Source of the DNA: Gemmatimonadota bacterium
GTDB taxonomy: Bacteria; Gemmatimonadota; Gemmatimonadetes; Longimicrobiales; RSA9
NCBI GenBank assembly: GCA_019689775.1
Contig: JADGGV010000074.1
Coordinates: 1 to 11,768, forward strand
Direction of reading: 5' to 3'
Length of the DNA: 11,768 nt
Below the pieces are notes generated by a model. That model saw only the letters and a program-made list of their open reading frames with translations, had not been told where the DNA came from and did no database searches. The stretch's first letter is position 1; every line of letters starts with the position of its first letter. Positions 1 through 6,910 of this stretch are shown piece by piece. The translations under genes were made by a program, and so were the position numbers.

Positions 1-1151
1 CCCCGCACCACCCGCCCCGCGTCGGTCCGGTACGTCGCCGTCGTATCCTCGGCGGCGGTGGGCGTGCCCCGGAGGGCGCGGTACTGCTCGGGCGAGAGGC
101 CGGTGTAGCGCCGCTGGATGAACCGGCCGCTCGGCGTGAGCACGCGGCCGATGGTGAGCCACACCACGTCCCCGGACTGGAGCGGGAAGCCCGTCTGGAC
201 GAGCGCCTTGCCGAAGGTCCGGCGCCCGAGCACGAGGGCGCGGTCGTGGTCCTGGAGCGCGCCCGCGAGCGCCTCCGATGCGCTCGCACTGCCGCCGTCC
301 ACGAGGAGGATGAGCGGCAGATCCACCGCGTCGCCGGTGTGGTCGGTCACGAAGTCCGCGTCCACGTCGGCCTTCCGGCCCCGGGTGCGGAAGACGAGCG
401 TCTTCTTCGGCAGGAACTCCGCGGCGATCTCGACGGACTCCGTGACCACGCCCCCCGGGTTGTTGCGCAGGTCGAGGATCAGCCGGCGCGCGCCCTGGCC
501 GCGCAGCCGCTTCAGCGCCGCCCGGACCTCGGCCGCAGCGCCCGGCGAGAACTCGCGCAGCGCGATGAAGCCCGTGACCGAGTCGGCCATCCCCGCCCCC
601 ACGACCGCTGGCCAGCGGTACACCCGCCGCTTCAGCGCCACCTGGAAGCTCTGCGGCTCGAGCCGCGGCCCGCGCTCCAGCGTCAGGCGCAGCCGCGAGC
701 CCGGCTCGCCGGCGAGGCGCACGAGCGCGGCGGACGGCGAGAGTCCCGCGACCGGGACGTCGTCCACGGCCACGAGCCGGTCGCCGGGCTGGATCCCGGC
801 CCGCGCCGCCGGCCCGTCCGGCCCGACGCTCGTCAGCGTGAGCGCGCCGTCCACCTCCTCCAGCCGCGCGCCGATCGCCGCCAGCCGCCCGCTCTCGACC
901 TGGTCCAGCACCGTCTGCTCGTCGCGCGCGATGAAGGCGCTGTGCGGATCGAGCGCGCGCAGCATCCCGGCGATCGCCGCCCGCACCAGCGGCGCGTAGG
1001 ACACCGAGTCCACGTAGTTTAGCCGGATGTTGTTCAGCACCCCCGAGAACGTCTGAAGCTCCTCGTAGGCCGAGCGCTGCTGGCCGGCCGCCGGCGCGGC
1101 CAGCGCCGCAAGGGCGACGAGCGCGGCGAGGCCGCGCGCGCGGCCGCTCAC
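1..1151 (-). CDS. S41 family C-terminal processing peptidase with PDZ domain (C-terminus cut by window edge)
   Basis: Translating the minus strand from a GTG at 1149-1151 gives 383 open codons running off the left edge. Residues 1-23 form a short signal peptide ending near AAGQQ, so the protease should act outside the cytoplasm. Residues about 85-165 look like a PDZ domain (GPAARAGIQPGD). The S41 catalytic domain follows: RNNPGG at 229-234, the hallmark GGSASASE at 286-293 and TFGKALVQ at 312-319. By analogy with E. coli Tsp/Prc (Ser430, Asp441, Lys455) the catalytic residues are S290, D301 and K315, and their spacing matches exactly. The family cleaves proteins or peptides near their C-termini. 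The start is chosen because GTG overlaps the TGA of the upstream TPR gene (GTGA) and GGAGG lies 7 nt upstream, which points to translational coupling. The family assignment is firm; the natural substrate is unknown. Confidence 0.93.
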   Translation of the reverse strand, partial: MSGRARGLAALVALAALAAPAAGQQRSAYEELQTFSGVLNNIRLNYVDSVSYAPLVRAAIAGMLRALDPHSAFIARDEQTVLDQVESGRLAAIGARLEEVDGALTLTSVGPDGPAARAGIQPGDRLVAVDDVPVAGLSPSAALVRLAGEPGSRLRLTLERGPRLEPQSFQVALKRRVYRWPAVVGAGMADSVTGFIALREFSPGAAAEVRAALKRLRGQGARRLILDLRNNPGGVVTESVEIAAEFLPKKTLVFRTRGRKADVDADFVTDHTGDAVDLPLILLVDGGSASASEALAGALQDHDRALVLGRRTFGKALVQTGFPLQSGDVVWLTIGRVLTPSGRFIQRRYTGLSPEQYRALRGTPTAAEDTTATYRTDAGRVVR

Positions 1152-1163
1152 GGGAGCGCCTCC
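1149..1163 (-). promoter_or_regulatory. SD and overlapping GTG start of the S41 protease gene
   Basis: On the minus strand GGAGG (1163-1159) lies 7 nt before the GTG start at 1151-1149, and the GTG overlaps the TPR stop codon by 4 nt. The SD is followed at once by its own complement (GGAG-GCG-CTCC, 1163-1153), so a very short hairpin could mask it until a ribosome finishing the TPR gene opens it. The SD and start are clear; the masking is inference. Confidence 0.7.
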
Positions 1164-1438
1164 ATCCGGCGCCGGGCATCCGCGATCTGCTGCTGGTAGC
1201 GCCGCGGCGCCAGCCGGACGAAGTCGGCGAAGGCCGCCTTCGCCGCCGCCGGCTGCCCCGCCGCCTGGAGCGTCAGCCCCAGCCCGTAGGACGGGCGAGC
1301 GTCCCTCGGCAGCGCGGCGATCTCCCGGCGCAGCGCCGCCTCGGCCTCGGCGTACCGGCGCGCCTTGAGCAGCGTGGTCCCGAGGTCGAAGAGGAGCGTG
1401 GCGTCATCCGGGTTCGCCTCGACCGCGAGCTGCCGCTC

Positions 1439-1441
1439 CTA
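1439..1441 (-). other. In-frame TAG interrupting the TPR gene
   Basis: The minus-strand TAG lies 291 nt, exactly 97 codons, before the TGA at 1148-1150, with no other stop between. Both sides read as one continuous tetratricopeptide repeat. A single change from CAG (Gln) or GAG (Glu) would produce it. TAG is the ordinary terminator of the DUF2231, M14, S10, kinase and serine hydrolase genes here, so general amber recoding is not supported. Confidence 0.85.
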
Positions 1442-2331
1442 CAGCGCGCCATCCAGGTCGCCGGCCTTCTCCGCCAGCCGCGCGAGCTGCACGTGGGCCA
1501 TGTACAGGCCACGGTCGTTCTCGAGCGCCTCGCGGAAGAGCTGCGTCGCCCCGGCGTCGTCACCCGCCCGCTGCTTCAGCACCGCCAGCACGTACCGGTA
1601 CTCGTTCGTGCGCAACGGCACGTAGACGAGCGAATCCCGGCGCTCCACCCCGACCGAGCGGTCGAGCAGCTCCTGACTGTCGCGGATCGCGTCCGCATGC
1701 CGGTCGAGGTGCGCCGCCGCGAGCCCCCGGTACCACAGGATCCCGCTCGGGATCTTCGACAGACTGTGCCGCCCGATGAGGAGGGCGTCCACCATCCGGC
1801 TCAGCCGGAAGAACACCGCCGCGTAGTCCGCGTCCCGGAAGTCGTCGAAGCCCCGCGCCCACCCCTGGTAGATCGCGGCCAGCGCCTCGTCCGTCTCCCA
1901 CAGGATCGACTTCGGCGGGACCACCGCGCCCGCGATCCGCATGTCCACCAGCGGATCGATCATGAACGCCTGCCGGTACAGCCGCGTCGACGTCTCCAGC
2001 GCGGCCGTCCACTCCGTCGGGACCCGCCCCTCGAGCACCTCGTTCCACAGCTCCGGACGCCGCGCGAACGGCAGGTACGCCCGCGCCAGGTACGCCATCG
2101 CGAAGCGCGGATCCAGCGTCGTCGCCTCCACCAGCTCGCGCTCCGCGTCGTCGTACCGCGTCCGGCTCCAGTACCCGAGGGCGACGTTGTAGTGTGCAAC
2201 CGCGTCGTTCGAGTCCGCCTTCACCGTCGCTTCCAGCTCCGGCAGCCCCACCGGCAGCTTGATCCGCTGCGCCCTCACCGTCGCGAGGCCGTCATCACGG
2301 GCGACATCGCCAGCGCACCGGCCACCCATCG

Positions 2332-2346
2332 CATAGGGAGATCTCC
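2332..2346 (-). promoter_or_regulatory. SD and start of the TPR signal-peptide frame
   Basis: On the minus strand GGAG (2346-2343) lies 8 nt before ATG 2334-2332, which opens the frame MRWVAGALAMSPVM. The TPR-body ATG at 2329 is 4 nt further and out of frame with it. The SD is the left half of the perfect 10-bp palindrome GGAGATCTCC (2337-2346), so it can pair with its own downstream complement. Confidence 0.5.
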
Positions 2347-2364
2347 AATCGTGAGGGGAGTCGA

Positions 2365-2388
2365 GGGCCGGCCGGCGGAGGCCGGCCC
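2365..2388. repeat. Perfect 9-bp inverted repeat in the TPR leader
   Basis: GGGCCGGCC (2365-2373) and GGCCGGCCC (2380-2388) are exact reverse complements with a 6-nt loop. It sits about 30 nt upstream of the TPR start on the minus strand and would form a strong hairpin in the 5' leader. No T-tract follows in either direction. It may be a leader structure or a dispersed intergenic palindrome; function unknown. Confidence 0.55.
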
Positions 2389-2417
2389 GTACACGGAGAT
2401 GAAGCCCGCCAGATCCG

Positions 2418-2485
2418 TTTCGCTTTCGCTCCCGATCCAGAACAGCCGGACGCGGGAGCTGGACCGTAAGCGGGAGCGGGAGCGG
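2418..2485. repeat. Short hexamer-like low-complexity tracts
   Basis: TTTCGC occurs twice in tandem at 2418-2429, and GCGGGA-type units recur at 2470-2485, with a related GCGGGAGC at 2452-2459. The stretch looks like intergenic simple-sequence DNA rather than coding DNA. Copy number is small, so I infer no function. Confidence 0.4.
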
Positions 2486-2505
2486 CAAAGATGCGTGCCG
2501 CGCCG

Positions 2506-2522
2506 GATATTAATTATCATGA
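2506..2522 (-). promoter_or_regulatory. AT-rich pocket, candidate -10 element for the TPR-S41 operon
   Basis: GATATTAATTATCATGA is the most AT-rich stretch in the window. On the minus strand it reads GATAAT (2518-2513), five of six matches to the sigma70 -10 consensus, about 180 nt upstream of the TPR start. I could not find a convincing TTGACA-like -35 at 16-18 nt, so this is only a candidate. Confidence 0.3.
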
Positions 2523-2716
2523 GCCGAGTTCACCAGAGCCGACAGTTCGTCATGGACGACGGGTAAATTCGACACCCAATCGGGATTTCGGGGATGGACA
2601 ATTACCGTGGTGGGAGCGACGGCCTCGCCGAGCCGGCCGACTCACCGGCGATGGGGCGCGGACGAGATCGGCCCCGCACGGCGCCATCGAGGCGACCGTC
2701 GGGGCCGGGGATTGGC

Positions 2717-2744
2717 GGGCGCCGCCCCTGCGGCGTCGGCGCCC
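2717..2744 (-). terminator. Candidate terminator hairpin after the serine hydrolase gene
   Basis: GGGCGCCG (2717-2724) pairs perfectly with CGGCGCCC (2737-2744) across a 12-nt loop, about 38 nt beyond the serine hydrolase stop at 2782-2784. No U-tract follows, which is common for hairpins in very GC-rich genomes but weakens the call. The background GC also makes chance stems frequent. Confidence 0.35.
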
Positions 2745-2781
2745 GGCGGCGTTGGGGGCTCCGCCCGCGGCGCGGCCCGCG

Positions 2782-4407
2782 CTACGGCACCGGCGCCGGC
2801 GTCGCCTCCCGTCGGAACGTCACGCCCATGAGGCGGACGGCCGAGACGCCGCCCGCGCCGTCCGGAAGGAACGTGACGAGGATCGGGTCCTGGCGCTCGT
2901 CCTCCAGGTGCGCGCGGAAGGTGTCGTACTCCCAGTGCTCGAGCGTGCCGACGACCCCCTTGCCGTAGGCCAGGCGGAGCGAGTCGCCGCGGAGCTGGAC
3001 GCGCACCGCGCCGAACGTCGAGTCGCTGTAGACGCCGGCGTACGCCCCGAGCGGCAGCGACGGGCCGACGTCGGCGTGCCGCGTCTTCTCGCGCTCGGCC
3101 TGCCGAGCGCGCGCCCGCTCGCGGATCCCGCTGAAGAGTGTGAGCAGCTCGCGGCTCCAATCCCGGTCGGGGCGGCCGGTGAAGAGGTCGAACGCCCTGT
3201 ACATCAGCGCGTGGCGCAGCTCTGCGTGGTCGCGGTTGGCGAGGACATAGACGCCCAGCTTCCGGTCCGGGAGCAGCCCGATGATGGCGCTCATGCCGTC
3301 GATGCTGCCGGTGTGCATCCACACCCACTCGCCCGCGTAGTCCTGGATGAACCAGCCCAGGCCGTAGCTGAAGCCGTGCGGGCGCGAGAGCTGGAGCGCC
3401 GGGTACTCCTCCATCGGCGCGCGGATCTGCGGCGTGAAGATCTCCCGGTACTGCTCGGCGCTGATGAGCCGCTTGCCCCCCACCCGCGCGCTGTCGAGCA
3501 CGAAGCGCATCCACTTCGACATGTCGCTCACGCTCGACCAGACCGAGCCCGCCGACTTGACCGGATCCACGGGGCGGTTCGCGATCACCTTCATCCGCCC
3601 GCCGATCGAGTCGTGGGGGGAGGCGACGTCGGGTTTTCCAGCGACGTCGGCCAGCGTCGCCTCCGTCTCGTTCATCCCGAGCGGCTGCCAGATGCGCGTG
3701 CGGACGAACTGCTCCCAGGGCATGCCGGAGGCGGCGGCGACGACGTCGCCGGCGACGGCGTACATGATGTTCTGGTAGTCCCACACCGCGCGGAACGGGT
3801 GCGCCAGCTTCAGGTAGCGTACCCGCCGGATCACCTCCTCGCCCGGGTAGTCGTTGCCGATCCAGAGGAGGTCGGCGTTGCCGAGGCCCGTGCGGTGCGT
3901 CAGCAGGTCGCGGATCGTGACCTCGCGCGTCACGTACGGGTCGTAGAGACGGAAATCCGGGAGCACGTCGATGACGGGCTCGTCCCAGCGGATCTTCCCC
4001 TCGTCCACCAGCATGGCCAGCGCGGCCACGGTCATCGCCTTCGTGGTCGAGCCGATCGCGAAACGGGTGTGGATGTCCACCGCCTCGGCCTTGCCGAGCT
4101 CGCGCACGCCGTACCCCTTCGCGAACACCACGGAGTCGCCGCGCACGACCGCGATGGCGAGCCCCGGCACGTGCCAGTCGGCCACGGCGCGGGCCACGTA
4201 GGCGTCCAGCCGGCGGGCGGCGTCGGCCGCCGAGGCGACGCGCGGGGTGTCGAGCGCGACGGCGGTCGCCGCGGCGTCCGCGCCGGGAGCCGCGCCCGCG
4301 GCGCGGGCGCACGCCGGCGACGACGCCAGCCCGGCGGCGAGCAGGGCCGGCGCGAGGGCACGCAGCCGGAGCGGGACGCCGACCGGGCGGCGAGTGGAGG
4401 GCTTCAT
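2782..4407 (-). CDS. Exported serine hydrolase, beta-lactamase / class C penicillin-binding protein type (S12-like), with C-terminal DUF3471-like domain
   Basis: The 541-residue protein begins with a basic n-region and an Ala/Leu-rich signal peptide, probably cut near residues 35-38 (ACARA). The hydrolase domain (about 65-410) has the three signature motifs of the family: SxxK at 120-123 (STTK) holding the acyl-enzyme serine S120 and K123, YxN at 211-213 (YQN), and HTG at 365-367 in place of KTG. HRTGLGN at 171-177 and GLGW at 349-352 are also typical. Residues about 450-535 (GAYAGVYSDSTFG onward) resemble the DUF3471/beta-sandwich tail of this group. Members include D-aminopeptidases, esterases and peptidoglycan-acting enzymes, so antibiotic resistance should not be assumed. 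AGGAG at 4417-4413 lies 5 nt before the ATG and fixes the start. The kinase gene is 179 nt upstream on the same strand. The substrate cannot be read from the sequence. Confidence 0.92.
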   Translation of the reverse strand: MKPSTRRPVGVPLRLRALAPALLAAGLASSPACARAAGAAPGADAAATAVALDTPRVASAADAARRLDAYVARAVADWHVPGLAIAVVRGDSVVFAKGYGVRELGKAEAVDIHTRFAIGSTTKAMTVAALAMLVDEGKIRWDEPVIDVLPDFRLYDPYVTREVTIRDLLTHRTGLGNADLLWIGNDYPGEEVIRRVRYLKLAHPFRAVWDYQNIMYAVAGDVVAAASGMPWEQFVRTRIWQPLGMNETEATLADVAGKPDVASPHDSIGGRMKVIANRPVDPVKSAGSVWSSVSDMSKWMRFVLDSARVGGKRLISAEQYREIFTPQIRAPMEEYPALQLSRPHGFSYGLGWFIQDYAGEWVWMHTGSIDGMSAIIGLLPDRKLGVYVLANRDHAELRHALMYRAFDLFTGRPDRDWSRELLTLFSGIRERARARQAEREKTRHADVGPSLPLGAYAGVYSDSTFGAVRVQLRGDSLRLAYGKGVVGTLEHWEYDTFRAHLEDERQDPILVTFLPDGAGGVSAVRLMGVTFRREATPAPVP

Positions 4408-4586
4408 CGCATCTCCTGGCCTGACGGTGAAGGGTGCGGGATCACCTCACCAATACCGCCGGGTGATGCCGCGCGAAAGGTCGGGCGCCGGCCAGCGGGG
4501 CGGGACGGGAGCCGGACCGCGCAGTGATCGAGACCGCGCGCCGCGGCGGGCCGGCGCCGGCAAGCCGCCTCCTCGTGGTCGTTCGC

Positions 4587-5849
4587 CTACGGCCCGCCGT
4601 CGACGACCTGGCGCAGGGCGGCGGCGCCCCGTCGGTCCGCGGCGGGCTGCCCCGCGCCGCCCGGGACCGAACGGGGGAGCCGCAGCGTAAACGTCGAGCC
4701 GCGCCCCACCTCGCTCTCCACCGTGATGTCCCCGCCCATGGCGCGCGCGAAGTCGCGGCTGATCGCCAGCCCGAGCCCGACGCCCGGCTGGCCCGTCCGC
4801 ATGCGCTCCCGCTCGAGCTGCACGAACGGCTCGAAGATGGCCTCGCGCCGGTCCGGCGGGATGCCGCGCCCCGTGTCGCTCACGAGCACGCGGGCTTCCG
4901 CCTCGTCCGCCTCGCACCGGATCCACGTCCGCCCGCCCGGCGCCGTGAATTTCTGCGCGTTCGTGAGCAGGTTGAGCAGGATCTGCTCGAGCCGGTCGGG
5001 GTCCGCCCGCAGCACGAGGTCCCGGTCGCAGCCCTCCCGCGAGAGTGTCACGCCCGCCTTCTCGAACTCCGGCAGGACGAGCGACTCCACCCCGGCGAGC
5101 ACCGGGGCCAGCGGAATGTCCTGGACCTCGAAGCCGAGGTGGCCCGTCTCCAGCCGGGCAAAGTCGAGCAGGTTGTTGATCAGCGACGCGAGGAGCTGGC
5201 TGCTGCGGCGGATTCGTTCCAGGCTGTCGCTCTGCTGGGCCGTCAGTGGACCGTGCAAGCCTGCCGCCATCAGCTCCGTGTAGCCGATGATCGCGGTGAG
5301 CGGGGTCCGCAGCTCGTGCGACATCGTGGCCAGGAACTCGCTCTTGCCGCGGTTGGCGGCCTCCGCCTCCGCCCGCGCCGCCCGCTCCAGCAGCAGCTCG
5401 CGCTCGCGCTCCTCCTGGCGCTTCCGCTCGGTTAGGTCGCGCGTCACCTTCCCGAAGCCGACCAGCCGTCCCTCGTCGTCCCGCACGGCGGTGAGCACGG
5501 CGCTCGCCCAGAACCGGCTCCCGTCCTTGCGCACCCGCCAGCCTTCCTCCGCGTGGTGGCCATCCGCGCGCGCGATCGCCAGCGCCTGCCAGGGGCGGCC
5601 GCTGATGCGATCTTCCTCCGTGTAGAACAACGAGAAGTGTCGCCCGAGGATCTCCTCGGCGGCGTAGCCCTTGATCCGCTCCGCGCCGGGGTTCCAGCTC
5701 ACCACGCGGCCATCCGTGTCCAGCATCAGGATCGCGTAGTCGGTGACGCTCTCGACGAACAGGCGGAACCGGGCGTCCAGGAGGCTTCGCGCCTCGGCGG
5801 GATCCATCTCCTGCGCCCGCGTCGGGCGCTCCCCACTGCCTTCGTGCAT
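4587..5849 (-). CDS. Soluble PAS-domain sensor histidine kinase
   Basis: From ATG 5849 the product is 420 residues. Residues about 28-142 form one PAS/PAC sensor (ESVTDYAILMLDTDGRVVSWNPG, GYAAEEILG, FGKVTRDLTERK), followed by a charged coiled-coil linker at 140-168. The HisKA dimerisation domain contains MSHELRTPL at 176-184 with phospho-acceptor H178. The ATPase domain shows an N box (LLNLLTNAQKF, 291-301), G1 (DTGRGIP, 325-331), an F-box-like FEPFVQ and G2 (GVGLGLAI, 356-363). No signal peptide, membrane segment or receiver domain is seen, so it should be cytosolic and needs a separate response regulator, absent here. The start is less sure: the SD is weak, a GTG lies immediately upstream in frame at 5852, and an internal ATG at 5807 has AGGAG directly abutting it. 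The PAS ligand is unknown. The last 25 residues are low complexity. Confidence 0.93.
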   Translation of the reverse strand: MHEGSGERPTRAQEMDPAEARSLLDARFRLFVESVTDYAILMLDTDGRVVSWNPGAERIKGYAAEEILGRHFSLFYTEEDRISGRPWQALAIARADGHHAEEGWRVRKDGSRFWASAVLTAVRDDEGRLVGFGKVTRDLTERKRQEERERELLLERAARAEAEAANRGKSEFLATMSHELRTPLTAIIGYTELMAAGLHGPLTAQQSDSLERIRRSSQLLASLINNLLDFARLETGHLGFEVQDIPLAPVLAGVESLVLPEFEKAGVTLSREGCDRDLVLRADPDRLEQILLNLLTNAQKFTAPGGRTWIRCEADEAEARVLVSDTGRGIPPDRREAIFEPFVQLERERMRTGQPGVGLGLAISRDFARAMGGDITVESEVGRGSTFTLRLPRSVPGGAGQPAADRRGAAALRQVVDGGP

Positions 5850-6334
5850 CACGGCTCGATCTCGACCGCTGAGGGGAAGCAACCGCGCGGGGCGCCGACA
5901 TGGGCGGGCGCCGTCGACCAGCGGCGCGGCGCCGGCGCGGGCGGGAACACGGCGCGAGGGTGAGGAAAGGCTCGCTCGGAGAGGCATGTTCCGCCCAGCC
6001 GCGCCCGATGGGCCAGGATGACGAAAGGATAACGCATGGCGCCCGGCTGCGCACCACCCCGCGTCGCCCGCGGCCGGCGGACCAGCCGGCCCTGAGAGCC
6101 GGTGCGCTGGCCATCGAGCCCGAACCGATCCCGCCGCCCGCCGGCACGGCCGGGCGCACAACCGAGCGGCCGCCACCGCCGCCGCGCCCCCGTGCGCCCG
6201 CCGCCGCGGCCGGCCGGACCTCGGTCCGGCATCCGCCGGAGGCCGCCCGCCGGGCGGTGCCACTAGCGGATGCCGGATACCGCCCTCCCGCCGGGTGGCG
6301 CACCTTGCGACCGAACCTCAGACGGAGCGCAGTG
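5850..6334. other. 485-bp divergent intergenic region between the kinase and DUF2231 genes
   Basis: Open frames cross this stretch, but they are Pro/Arg/Ala-rich, lack motifs and look like GC-driven read-through, so I call no gene. As the start side of two divergent genes it should hold both promoters. The only relatively AT-rich spot is 6016-6035 (around GATGACGAAAGGATAACG), with GATAAC at 6028-6033, but I find no convincing -35. The right part (6213-6277) contains strong overlapping inverted repeats described separately. Confidence 0.6.
6213..6277. repeat. Nested and mutually exclusive inverted repeats upstream of the DUF2231-Rieske operon
   Basis: Hairpin A: GCCGGACC (6213-6220) pairs with GGTCCGGC (6223-6230). 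Hairpin B: TCCGGCATCCGC (6225-6236) pairs over 12 perfect base pairs with GCGGATGCCGGA (6266-6277). Between the arms of B, CCGCCC (6243-6248) pairs with GGGCGG (6252-6257). A and B share 6225-6230, so they cannot form together. The element ends 57 nt before the DUF2231 start. It could be a leader switch or attenuator, a protein-binding palindrome, or a dispersed repeat; the base pairing is seen, the role is inference. Confidence 0.6.
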
Positions 6335-6901
6335 ATGCTTCCCGATCCGCTACACCCGGCGGTCGTCCACTTTCCCGTGGTCCTGGCCGTCCTCCTCCCC
6401 CTCGTCGCCGCGGGCGCGCTCTGGGCGATCCGCCACGGCAGCCGCCCGCTGCGCGCCTGGGCCGTGCCGCTCGCCTTCGCCGGTGCGCTCGCCGCGAGCG
6501 CATGGGCGGCCGTCGAGACCGGCGAGGCGCAGGACGAGCGCGTCGAGCGCGTCGTGGCCGAGCAGCCGCTCGAGACCCACGAGGACATGGCCGAGCTCTT
6601 CCTCACGCTCTCCGGCGTGCTGCTCCTCGTGACCGGCGCCGGGCTCGCGCCGGGACTCGTCGGCCGCTCGGCGCGCGTGTTGGCCACGGCCGGCGCCGCC
6701 GCCCTGGTCGTCGCCGCGGTCCGCGTCGGCCACACCGGCGGCGAGCTGGTCTACCGCTACGGCGCGGCGAGCGCCTACGCGCCGGCCGCCGCGACCGCGA
6801 ACCCCGACGCCGGCATCGCCCCGCCGGCGGGCCGCGCAGGCACCGGCCACGATGCGCGGAATCCGCGCGTGGCCCGCGGCGAGCACGACGACGAACGCTA
6901 G
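6335..6901 (+). CDS. DUF2231 family four-helix membrane protein
   Basis: The 188-residue product opens with LHPAVVHFPVVL (6-17), the N-terminal signature of DUF2231, and has VGHTGGELVYRYG (131-143), the family's typical C-terminal motif. Four hydrophobic segments at about 10-31, 42-60, 86-107 and 113-131 predict an inner-membrane protein. Histidines H7, H12, H82 and H133 lie in or near the membrane edges and could bind a metal or haem, but that is inference. Residues 145-188 are a polar Ala/Pro/Arg-rich tail. GGAG at 6324-6327, 7 nt before the ATG, supports this start; a GTG directly before it is possible. The Rieske gene begins 9 nt after the stop and its SD overlaps the TAG, so the two are an operon. 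The neighbour suggests a membrane redox role, with no biochemical function established for the family as far as I know. Confidence 0.88.
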   Translation: MLPDPLHPAVVHFPVVLAVLLPLVAAGALWAIRHGSRPLRAWAVPLAFAGALAASAWAAVETGEAQDERVERVVAEQPLETHEDMAELFLTLSGVLLLVTGAGLAPGLVGRSARVLATAGAAALVVAAVRVGHTGGELVYRYGAASAYAPAAATANPDAGIAPPAGRAGTGHDARNPRVARGEHDDER

Positions 6902-6910
6902 GAGCCGACC

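Larger units (their letters stand above)
1148..2334 (-). pseudogene. Exported TPR protein gene, disrupted by an in-frame TAG and a probable N-terminal frameshift
   Basis: The main frame from ATG 2329 reads 296 codons with TPR-like helical pairs: LPELEATVKADSNDAVAHYN at 28-47, then YDDAERELVEATTLDPRFAMAY, and another pair near 243-296. It stops at TAG 1439-1441 in the middle of a TPR (GDLDGAL-stop-ERQLAVEANPDDATLL). The same frame continues for 96 more codons with further TPR sequence (YAEAEAALRREIAALP, later AAAKAAFADFV) and ends MEALP-TGA at 1148-1150, overlapping the S41 start. Upstream, the ATG with a well-spaced SD is at 2334 in the next frame and encodes a signal-peptide-like MRWVAGALAMSPVMTA, which stops at 2275-2277. 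Joining it to the body near ATVRAQ would give a normal exported TPR protein. Each lesion needs only one base change, so either gene decay or sequencing errors could explain them. Its partner is probably the S41 protease. The TPR identity is firm; pseudogene status is probable. Confidence 0.72.
2335..2781. other. 447-bp intergenic region between the serine hydrolase and TPR genes
   Basis: I see no convincing gene here. It carries a hairpin 38 nt past the serine hydrolase stop (2717-2744), an AT-rich pocket at 2506-2522 in otherwise GC-dominated DNA, a second mildly AT-rich stretch at about 2562-2604, short hexamer tracts (TTTCGC twice at 2418-2429; GCGGGA-type at 2470-2485), and a perfect 9-bp hairpin at 2365-2388. 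The open frames crossing it are arginine-rich and unlike proteins. It most likely contains the end of the serine hydrolase transcript and the promoter and leader of the TPR-S41 operon. Confidence 0.6.

Noticed and set aside
118..1022. Plus-strand open frames over the left edge
   Set aside because: They are antisense to the S41 protease, whose PDZ domain and Ser/Asp/Lys catalytic set are clear on the minus strand.
1439..1441. Amber codon reassignment or selenocysteine/pyrrolysine-like recoding
   Set aside because: TAG normally ends several other genes in the window, and no recoding element is visible; mutation or sequencing error is simpler.
4305..4312. Lipoprotein signal (Cys33) in the serine hydrolase
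   Set aside because: The residues before the Cys (SPAC) do not fit the lipobox, which needs Leu or a similar residue at -3; ordinary signal peptidase I cleavage is more likely.
2782..4407. Calling the serine hydrolase an antibiotic-resistance beta-lactamase
   Set aside because: The SxxK/YxN/HTG fold is shared with esterases, aminopeptidases and cell-wall enzymes; the HTG motif and DUF3471-like tail give no support for resistance.
2491..4527. 678-codon plus-strand open frame
   Set aside because: It is antisense to the serine hydrolase, whose catalytic motifs are intact; its His/Arg/Val-rich composition is typical of a GC-rich shadow frame. The 674-codon plus-strand frame over 7317-9341 is rejected likewise.
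5850..6735. Long upstream extensions of the kinase frame and other minus-strand frames reaching 6263 or 6735
   Set aside because: They are Arg/Pro/Gly-rich read-through with no motifs and cross the antisense of the DUF2231 gene or the intergenic gap.
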